Shown here one piece after another: positions 48,589 through 56,900 of a stretch of 64,000 nt of DNA; within the stretch, counting starts at the first letter, position 1; each line of letters opens with the position of its first letter. This DNA is from Mycolicibacterium neoaurum. GTDB taxonomy: Bacteria > Actinomycetota > Actinomycetes > Mycobacteriales > Mycobacteriaceae. A model generated the notes under the pieces. The model did not search any database and had not been told where the DNA came from. It was given only the letters and a program-made list of their open reading frames with translations. Where the stretch lies: NCBI RefSeq assembly GCF_036946495.1, contig NZ_JAQIIX010000002.1, positions 1 to 64,000 on the forward strand, written 5' to 3'. The translations under genes were made by a program, and so were the position numbers.

Positions 48589-51500
48589 GCCAGTCCCGCG
48601 GTGTGCAACTCGGACTGGACGGCGGCGTCGTCCATGTCGGCGACCTCAAGGTACAGCTGGGCCACCAGCTCCAGGCGGTCGGCGTTCGGCTCGCGTTCGG
48701 TCAGTCTCCGCGCCAGCGCGGCAACGGTCCGGGTGGCGAAGATGTCCGGCACCATGATGGTGGGCGTATCCAGCCAGTCGCGCACATGCGCCACCACCTG
48801 CGTCGCCATCACCGAATCTCCACCGAGACCGAAGAAGTCGTCATCGACTCCGATGGTGTCGCGGCCGAGTAGCTCGCCCATGATGCGGGCCACCGCGGTC
48901 TCCAGCGCGCCGGTCGGTGCGCGGTAGCCACGTTCTGCGGGCAGTTCGGCCTCGGCCAGCCGCAGCACGACGGCCTTGCGATCGATCTTGCCCCCGATCG
49001 TGTAGGGGATCCGGTCGCAGGTCACGATCAACTGCGGAATCATGTGCGCGGGAACCAGATCGGCCAGCGCCGAGGCGATGGCATCGGCCCCCAGGGTCGG
49101 ATCCTCCAGGCGCACCAGCGCGCCGAGCACATCGCCTGCGCGTCGGTCAGCCCCACCCGATGGTGCGACCACCGCGGCGACCGCCGCGGCCACACCGGGA
49201 ACACGGGTCAGAGCGGCCTCGACCTCACCGAGTTCGATGCGGTAGCCGCTGAGCTTGACCCGGTGATCGGTGCGGCCGATGAACTCCAGCGTGCCGTCGG
49301 GCAAGTATCGGGCCAGATCGCCTGTGCGGTACCAGGTCCGGCCGTCGTATTCGACGAACTTCTCGGCGGTCAGGTCGGGGCGGCCGCGGTAGCCGCGGGC
49401 GATGCCGCGTCCGGCGAACCACAGTTCGCCCGGCACCCAGTCGGGGCAGTCGGCGCCGGACGGGCTCACCACCCGGCATGCGTTGTTGTCGAACGGCACA
49501 CCGTAGGGCACCGCGGCGGCTTTGGCGGGCAGGCCCAGATCGTCTGCCGCATCCGGCCCGATCTCGAAGATGGTGCCGTGCACGGCGGTCTCGGTGGCGC
49601 CACCCAGACCGGCGAAGCGCATCCGCGGTGCCCGCGCGCGCAGGGCGCGCACCATGTCCGGGCGCACCCAGTCACCGCCGGCGAGTACCACCCGCAGGGA
49701 GGACAGGTCACCGGGAACCTCGGTGAGCATCTGCAGCCACCCCGGTAGGAAGTTCACCACCGACACCTTGTGTTCGGCGATCAACCGCGCCCAGGTGTCC
49801 GGATCGCGGCGGTACTCCTCATCGACCATCACGATGGCGCCGCCGACACGCAAGGTGCCGAACACATCGGGAACCGACATATCCGATTCCAGGTGCGAGA
49901 GCGCCAGTGCGCGGGCGTCGGCACCGATGTCGAAGTGACGGTAGAGAAATTCCAGCGTGTTCATCACGGCGTCGTGGGTCAGTTCGACGCCCTTGGGTTC
50001 CCCGGTCGAACCGGACGTGAACAGCACATAGGCCAGATCGTCGAGCGAGCCGTCGACGGCCTCGAATGCGGCTGCGGCGGTGCAGGCTTGGGCGACCGTC
50101 AGGTACGGCAGGTCGGTCTCGGCGAGGATTGCGGGCACCTCGTTCCCGCAGACCAGCGCAAAGGCGACTCCCGCGGTATCCAGGATGCGGATGGCGCGGT
50201 CGGCGGGTTGGTCGATGCCGATCGGCAGGTAGGCCGCCCCGGCGGTCAGGATGCCGAGCAGGGCGGGGATCTGTTCGGCACCCTTGGGTCCCAGCACCGC
50301 GACGATATCGCCACGACCCACACCGCGAGCCTGCAGCGACCCGGCCACCGCGACGACCCGGTCGCGGAGTTGACCGTAGGTCAGGCTTCCGCCGGAGGCG
50401 ATCAGCGCCGTGGCCTCCGGTGTCGCTTCGGCATTGCGGAAGAAGCCGTCGACCAGGTTGTCGCCGCTGGGTGGCGCGGTGCGGGAGTTGACGGCGGCAC
50501 GCACGGTGCGCGACTGTTCGCTCAGCGCGGGTGGATCGGGTTCGTCCCAGGCCGCGTCGTCGGCGGCCAGTCGCGCCAGCTCGGCCACCTCGTAGGCGAA
50601 CATCGCCTCCGGCACTCCCGGCGGGAAGGCCTCGACGCGGACGTCCCAGTTGATCATCAGTCCATCGGCCAGCGGGGTGGCCTGCGCATCGATGAGGACC
50701 TGCGGACCCTGGGAGATGGTCCAGACGGGCTCGCCGAATTGGTCGGTGACATCGCCGGCGAACAGGTCGCCGAGTCCGAGCGCGCTGGTGTAGACGATGG
50801 TCGCCAGCGTCTGGGTGCCGCGGTGGCGGCTCATATCGCGCAGCACGTCGAGTCCCGATACCGACGAGTGCGCGGCGGTGGTGTGCAGGACCTCCTGCAC
50901 GGCGCGCGCGCGGGCCGCCGGAGTCGACGCCGACCCCAGGTCGATATCGAGCATCAGCGACGAGGTGAAGCAGCCGACCAGCTTGTCGACATCCGGGTGG
51001 TAGGGCTCACGGCCGAACATCGGCAGGTTCAGCAGGAAGCGCGAGTCGGTGGACCAGCGGGCCAGGGCATTCGAATAGGCCGCGGCCACGGCCATCGCCG
51101 GGGTGATGCCGCGTTTGTGTGCGTTGGCGTACAGCGCGTCCCGGGTCGGCACGTCGAATATGTGCCACAACCTGATGCTGCGCAACGGGTTGTCCTGCTG
51201 ATCGCGCGGTACCAACGGTAGGGCTGGTGGTTCGGGAAGATCCGGGATGCGTTCCGCCCACCACTGCCGGTCGGCTTCCGAGGGCGGCGGGGTGGACGCG
51301 ACCAACCGGTTGCGGTACTCGCGGTAGGTGTAGCCGAGCTCGGGCAGGTCGGCACCGCGGTAGAACGCGGCCAGGTCGGCCATGAAGTTGCGGTAGCTCA
51401 CCGCATCGGCGGCCTGCATGTCCATGTCCACGTGCAGCCGGGCCTTTCCGCCGGGCAGCAGGGACAGCGCGATCTGCAGCACCTCGTCGTCGAGCAGCTG

Positions 51501-52097
51501 ATGGGACTTGTCGTCGCGGATACGCTCCAGGCGTTCGTCCGCATCGGCCGCGTCGCGCAGGTCGTACACGGTGACCGGGAGACCACGATCACCGATCCGC
51601 TGGGTGCCGTCGGGCAGGATCTCTTGGCGCAGCATGGGATGGCGGGCAACAAGTTTCGTCGCCGCGCGCTGCAGCCGCTCGGGATCGACTCCCATGCCGT
51701 CGAATTCGACGTACAGGTGCGCGGCCACCCCGCCCAGTTCCTGTTCGCCGTGGCGGCCGACCCACATCGCGTGGGCGATCGGCGCAAGCGAAAACGGTGC
51801 GTCGGGGTCGTCAGCGGCAGCCGGACCGGCTGCGGTACCGGGATCGGCGGCGGGTGCCGCGGGCGCGTGCTGGGCGACGAGGTCCTGCCACGCGGCCACC
51901 GTGGGATTGGCGGCCAGCGCGGCGAACCCCACCTCGATACCCTGCTTACGCCAACGCCCCGACAGCGACATCATCCGAATGGAGTCGAGCCCGGAGGCGA
52001 TGAGATCGGCATTCGGATCCAGCGATTCGGCTGCGATTCCGAGAAGTTCGGCCACCTCGACCCGAACCGTTTCTGCTGTGGTCCCAGCGACCGCCAC
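48585..52097 (-). CDS. mbtB: Mycobactin NRPS MbtB (ArCP-Cy-A-PCP)
   Basis: 1,170 residues from a GTG at 52097 with GGAGG upstream; a start at 52172 would overlap the IdeR boxes. Aryl carrier domain at the N-terminus (SGLDSIRMMSLSGRWRK, Ser39), heterocyclisation domain (DMDMQAADAVSYRNF matching DxxxxDxxS near 230), adenylation domain (LFTSGSTGEPKGVELTHDAV near 690; GRTDHRVKLSGYRIELGEVE) and a peptidyl carrier (GLGGDSVMATQVVAH near 1093). It receives the aryl acid from MbtA, adds Ser/Thr and forms the oxazoline. No thioesterase domain follows. Confidence 0.96.
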   Translation of the reverse strand: MAVAGTTAETVRVEVAELLGIAAESLDPNADLIASGLDSIRMMSLSGRWRKQGIEVGFAALAANPTVAAWQDLVAQHAPAAPAADPGTAAGPAAADDPDAPFSLAPIAHAMWVGRHGEQELGGVAAHLYVEFDGMGVDPERLQRAATKLVARHPMLRQEILPDGTQRIGDRGLPVTVYDLRDAADADERLERIRDDKSHQLLDDEVLQIALSLLPGGKARLHVDMDMQAADAVSYRNFMADLAAFYRGADLPELGYTYREYRNRLVASTPPPSEADRQWWAERIPDLPEPPALPLVPRDQQDNPLRSIRLWHIFDVPTRDALYANAHKRGITPAMAVAAAYSNALARWSTDSRFLLNLPMFGREPYHPDVDKLVGCFTSSLMLDIDLGSASTPAARARAVQEVLHTTAAHSSVSGLDVLRDMSRHRGTQTLATIVYTSALGLGDLFAGDVTDQFGEPVWTISQGPQVLIDAQATPLADGLMINWDVRVEAFPPGVPEAMFAYEVAELARLAADDAAWDEPDPPALSEQSRTVRAAVNSRTAPPSGDNLVDGFFRNAEATPEATALIASGGSLTYGQLRDRVVAVAGSLQARGVGRGDIVAVLGPKGAEQIPALLGILTAGAAYLPIGIDQPADRAIRILDTAGVAFALVCGNEVPAILAETDLPYLTVAQACTAAAAFEAVDGSLDDLAYVLFTSGSTGEPKGVELTHDAVMNTLEFLYRHFDIGADARALALSHLESDMSVPDVFGTLRVGGAIVMVDEEYRRDPDTWARLIAEHKVSVVNFLPGWLQMLTEVPGDLSSLRVVLAGGDWVRPDMVRALRARAPRMRFAGLGGATETAVHGTIFEIGPDAADDLGLPAKAAAVPYGVPFDNNACRVVSPSGADCPDWVPGELWFAGRGIARGYRGRPDLTAEKFVEYDGRTWYRTGDLARYLPDGTLEFIGRTDHRVKLSGYRIELGEVEAALTRVPGVAAAVAAVVAPSGGADRRAGDVLGALVRLEDPTLGADAIASALADLVPAHMIPQLIVTCDRIPYTIGGKIDRKAVVLRLAEAELPAERGYRAPTGALETAVARIMGELLGRDTIGVDDDFFGLGGDSVMATQVVAHVRDWLDTPTIMVPDIFATRTVAALARRLTEREPNADRLELVAQLYLEVADMDDAAVQSELHTAGLA

Positions 52098-52114
52098 GCC
52101 GTGCCTCCGAAAAT

Positions 52115-52153
52115 TTAGTACAGGCTTCCCTAACTGCAGTGAGGCTACCCTAT
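52115..52153. promoter_or_regulatory. Two IdeR-like iron boxes between mbtB and mbtA
   Basis: TTAGTACAGGCTTCCCTAA (52115-52133) matches the IdeR consensus TTAGGTTAGGCTAACCTAA at 14 of 19 positions. TGCAGTGAGGCTACCCTAT (52135-52153) matches at 13 of 19. They lie one base apart in the divergent promoter, so iron-loaded IdeR would repress both arms of the mycobactin locus. The arrangement mirrors the mbtA-mbtB region of M. tuberculosis. Confidence 0.88.
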
Positions 52154-52198
52154 ATTCGTATCGGCATCGCACCTACCCAGAGGCAGGGTTTATCCAGC

Positions 52199-53857
52199 AT
52201 GAGCACGGTTTTTCCCAAGGAACGCGACGATCTGACCGATGGTTTCGTGGCGTTTCCGGCCGATCGCGCCGCCGTTTATCGCGACGCCGGCTATTGGACC
52301 GGCGCACCGCTGGACTCGATCCTGACCGACGCCGCCGCACGATGGCCGGACGCCCGTGCCGTCGTCGATACGAAACGCAGCTACACCTTCGCCGAGCTGG
52401 ACAGCATCGCCGATCTGGTGGCCTTCCGGATCGGCGAACTCGGGCTCCGACCCGGTGACCGGGTGCTGCTGCAGCTGCTCAACACCACCCAGTTCGCCGT
52501 CGCACTGTTCGGCCTGCTGCGCGCCGGAGTCGTCCCGGTCATGTGCCTTTCCGGCCACCGCGCCGCCGAGCTGGGCCACTTCGCCGAGGTCAGTGGTGCA
52601 GTCGGGCTGATAATCCCCGATACCGCAGGCGGTTTCGACTTCCGCGAGATGGCGGCGGCGCTGCAAGCCGAGCACCCGGCGCTGCAGCACGTGATCGTCG
52701 ACGGCAATCCTGGCCCGTACCTGTCGTTCGCTTCCCTGACCGAACCCGGTCCGCGGCCGGGCACTGCTCACCGGGTGCAGGTCGACCCGTCCCGGCCCGC
52801 GCTGCTGCTGGTCTCCGGCGGCACCACCGGATTACCCAAGCTGATCGCGCGGACCCATGACGACTACGTCTACACCGCCATCGCGTCGGCACAGGCCTAC
52901 GCCATGACCAGCGCGGACACCTATCTGGTCGCCTTGCCCGCCGGGCACAATTTCCCGCTCGCCTGTCCGGGGCTGCTCGGCGCCATGACGGTCGGAGCCA
53001 CCACCGTCTTCACCACCGACGCCAGCCCGGAGAACGCCTTTGCTTTGATCAATGAGCATCAGGTCACCGTCACCGGCCTGGTCAACGCGCTGGCCAAGGT
53101 ATGGGCGCAGGCCTGCGACTGGGAGCCCGTGCTGCCCACATCGCTGCGGGTCGTGCAGGTCGGCGGTTCCCGCATGACGGCCGAGGAGGCGAAGTTCATC
53201 CTGGACAATTTGACACCCGGCCTGAGCCAGATCTTCGGTATGGCCGAGGGCATGCTGAACTTCACCCGCCCCGGCGATCCGGTCGAGGTGCTGCTGCACA
53301 CCCAGGGCAGGCCGATGTCGCCCCATGACGAGATGCGCGTCGTCGACGAATTCGGCGTCGATGTAGCCCCGGGTGACGAGGGCGAGTTGCTGGTGCGCGG
53401 TCCGTACACCATCAACGGTTACTACCGCGCCGACGAGGCCAACGCCCGCTCATTCAGTCCCGACGGGTTCTACCGCTCCGGGGACCGGGTCCGCATTTTC
53501 ACCGAGGGGCCCAAGGCCGGCTACGTCGAGGTGACCGGCCGCATCAAGGACGTCATCCACCGTGGCGGTGAGACGGTGTCCGCATCCGACCTCGAGGAGC
53601 ACCTCTTCGCCCATCCCGGGATCTACGCCGCGGCCGCCGTCGCGATGCCCGACGAATACCTCGGTGAAAAGATCTGCGCCGCCGTGGTTTTTGCGGGCGC
53701 GCCGATCACACTTGCCGAACTGAACAGCTTTCTGGACTCCCGCGGGGTTTCCGCCCACACCAAACCGGACATGCTCGCCGCGCTTCCGACCCTGCCCAAG
53801 ACCGCCGTGGGCAAAGTGGACAAGAAGCAGATCATCGCGCAATTGAGCGCTTCGTGA
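52199..53857 (+). CDS. mbtA: Aryl acid-AMP ligase MbtA
   Basis: 552 residues, ATG at 52199. Stand-alone adenylation enzyme: LLLVSGGTTGLPKLIARTHD (P-loop), ALPAGHNFPLACPGLLGAMT (aryl-acid pocket HNFPL), GRIKDVIHRGGETVSASDLE and KTAVGKVDKKQII (catalytic Lys). It activates an aromatic acid as AMP ester and loads MbtB. In most mycobacteria the substrate is salicylate; beside a 6-methylsalicylate-type PKS it may instead be 6-methylsalicylate. The PKS follows after 130 bases in the same direction. Confidence 0.95.
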   Translation: MSTVFPKERDDLTDGFVAFPADRAAVYRDAGYWTGAPLDSILTDAAARWPDARAVVDTKRSYTFAELDSIADLVAFRIGELGLRPGDRVLLQLLNTTQFAVALFGLLRAGVVPVMCLSGHRAAELGHFAEVSGAVGLIIPDTAGGFDFREMAAALQAEHPALQHVIVDGNPGPYLSFASLTEPGPRPGTAHRVQVDPSRPALLLVSGGTTGLPKLIARTHDDYVYTAIASAQAYAMTSADTYLVALPAGHNFPLACPGLLGAMTVGATTVFTTDASPENAFALINEHQVTVTGLVNALAKVWAQACDWEPVLPTSLRVVQVGGSRMTAEEAKFILDNLTPGLSQIFGMAEGMLNFTRPGDPVEVLLHTQGRPMSPHDEMRVVDEFGVDVAPGDEGELLVRGPYTINGYYRADEANARSFSPDGFYRSGDRVRIFTEGPKAGYVEVTGRIKDVIHRGGETVSASDLEEHLFAHPGIYAAAAVAMPDEYLGEKICAAVVFAGAPITLAELNSFLDSRGVSAHTKPDMLAALPTLPKTAVGKVDKKQIIAQLSAS

Positions 53858-53987
53858 CCAGCAATGTGCTGGCGCAGTTGGTTTTCCGAAGGACGATGTG
53901 CCCGGCAGCACACAGGGTAGCCAGCCATGGAGTCACGATGCGTGCCACGATCGGTCCAAACGCACACCAGGTGAAGGATCTACAGCC

Positions 53988-56900
53988 GTGACGCTTGACC
54001 AGCAACCCGCACCGGAGCCGGTCGCCATCATCGGTATCGGCTGCCGGCTGGCCGGGGATGTCAACACCCCCAACCAGTTCTGGCAGTTCCTGCTCGACGG
54101 GGCCAGTGCGGTAGGCGAGGTCCCGGCCGAACGGTGGGAGCCCTACCTGCGTCGCGACCCACGTAATGCCGCCATCCTGAAGGCCACCACCGCCAAGGGC
54201 AGCTTCCTGTCCGATCTCGCCGGTTTCGACGCCGAGTTCTTCGGTGTGTCACCGCGCGAGGCCGAACTGATGGACCCGCAACAGCGATTGGCACTCGAGG
54301 TCAGCTGGGAGGCCCTCGAGCATGCCGGTGTGGCGCCGCGGGCGCTGGCCGGTAGCGATACCGCGGTGCTGATGGGCGTCAACTCCGACGACTACGGCAA
54401 GCTCGTCATGGAAGACCTGCCCGGAATCGAGGCTTGGACCGGCATCGGCACCGCCCTGTGCGGGATCGCCAACCGGGTATCGCATCTGCTCGACCTGCGC
54501 GGTCCGAGCGTCGCGCTCGACGCGGCCTGCGCGGCATCACTGGTGGCCGTGCACCAAGGTTGCCAGCTCTTGCGGGCGGGTGAGACCTCGCTCGCTCTCG
54601 CCGGCGGCGTCAGCGCGCTGATCGGCCCGGGTTTGACCAGGGTGCTCGACGTCGCGGGTGCCACCGCCGCCGATGGTCGGTGCAAATCCTTCGACGACTC
54701 CGCCGACGGGTACGGCCGCGGCGAGGGTGCCGCGGTGGTGGTGCTCAAGCGGCTCGCCGACGCCCTCCGGGACAACGACCGGGTGATCGCGGTGATACGC
54801 GGGGGCGCCGTGGCCCAGGACGGCAGGACCGTCGGCATCATGTCTCCCAATGGCGCTGCCCAGGAGGACATGTTCCGCCGCACCTGTCAGACCGCGGGTA
54901 TCGACCCCGCGACCATCGACTATGTGGAGGCCCACGGCACGGGCACGCCGACCGGCGACCCGGTCGAGCTGACCGCGCTGTCGCGGGTCTACGGCCACGG
55001 CAGGCCTGCCGGCGCGCCGTGCCTGGTGGGCTCGGTCAAACCCAATACCGGCCACCTCGAGGGTGGTGCGGGCGTGGTCGGTCTGATCAAGGCGGCACTG
55101 GCCCTGCAGCACAACATGATTCCCCCCACCGCCGGTGTGCGCACCCCGACCACCGCGGTCGACTGGGACACCAACGGCCTGCGGGTCAACACCGACACCG
55201 AGCCGTGGCCACCCACCGCGACCCCGCGCCGGGCCGCGGTGTGCAGTTACGGCTATGGCGGCACCATCGCCCACGTCCTGCTGGAGGAGGCCCCGCAGAG
55301 CTCGCCCGGCCCGGAATGGGAAACCCCTGCGCTGCATGTCCTCCCGGTCTCGGGACGGTCCGCGAAACGACTGTCGGCCAATGCCGGTGCCCTGGCCGAC
55401 CATCTGCGTTCCGGCCACGACGCGATGAGCGATATCGCGGGCACCCTGTGGAATCGGCGATCTCCCGAGCCGGTTCGTGCGGCGATCATCGCCGAGGACC
55501 ATAGGGAGGCGGTACTGGCACTGGATGCGCTGGCCGCCGGCACGAAGCACACGTCGGTGGCAACGGGATCGGTGGTACCGGGCGCCGAGCGCGGAGCGGT
55601 GTGGGTCTTCTCCGGGCACGGTTCGCACTGGGCGGGCATGGGTGCGGAATTGCTGCGCGAGGAGCCCGCTTTCGCCGCCGTCATCGATCAGATCGAACCG
55701 GTTTTCGCCGCCGAACTCGGATTCTCCGCACGTCGCGCCCTGGCCTCCGGTGAGCATGGCGGCACCGACCGGGTCCAGGCGTTGACCTTCGCCATGCAGG
55801 TCGGTCTTGCCGAGGTGCTGCGATCACGCGGTGCCACACCGGCCGCCGTCATCGGGCATTCCGTCGGCGAGGTGGCCGCCTGCGTCATCTCCGGGGTGTT
55901 CGATCTGGTCAGCGGCGCCAAGGTCGCCTGCTACCGGGCCCGCGGGTTCCGTGCCGTGCAGGGCCACGGTGCGATGGCATTGGCCGCGGTGTCCTTCGCC
56001 GACGCGGAGCTCCGGCTGAACGATGTTTCCGGTGTGGTCGCCGCCATCAGCGCAGCGCCCGAATCCACCGTCATCTCCGGCACCGCCGGAGCGGTCCGTC
56101 GAGTGGTCGAGGAGTGGTCCGCGCTGGGCATCGTGATGCGGACGGTGAACACCGATGTGGCATTCCACAGCCCGGCCATGGATGGGCTCACCGCCGAATT
56201 GGGCAGGCTCACTGCCCAGTTGGATCCGCAGGATCCGGTGGTGCCGTTGTACACGACGGCATTGGCCGACCCGAGGTCGATGGCCCGGCGTGGATCGGGC
56301 TACTGGGTGGCCAATCTGCGCGGACGGGTCCGCTTCGCCGAAGCCGTCACCGCCGCTGCCGAGGATGGGCACCGACTGTTCCTGGAGGTCGCCGCGCATC
56401 CGGTGGTCTCGCACTCGATCGTGGACACGTTGACCCACAACGGTATCGACGATTACGGGGTTCTTCCGCTGCACCGGCGCAATATGCCCGAGGTGCGGTC
56501 GGTGACGACGGCGATCGCCGCGCTGCATTGTCACGGCGCACCCGTGGCGCTGGCACCCGGCCATTCGTGCTGGGCGCCCGACCTGCCCGGAAACCAGTGG
56601 CAGCACCGCCGATTCTGGCGGACCCCGGCGACCCCGCCCAATGGTGGCGGGATGCACGATCCGGATACCAACACCCTGCTCGGCGGTCGCTTGCAGGTGT
56701 CCGCGGGTGTGCCTGCCACTGTGTGGCAGACCCAGCTGGACATGTCCACCCGGCCCTACCCCGGTGATCATCCCGTGCGGGACACCGAGATCGTCCCTGC
56801 GGCGGTGCTCTTGAACACGCTGCTGACCGCGGCGAGCAGCGAGATCGTCGACATCCGGTTGCGGACACCGGTGGCGCCCGGTCGGGCTCGCAACATCCAG

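Noticed and set aside
49770..51221. 483-codon + strand ORF inside mbtB
   Set aside because: Antisense shadow of the adenylation and cyclisation domains of mbtB.
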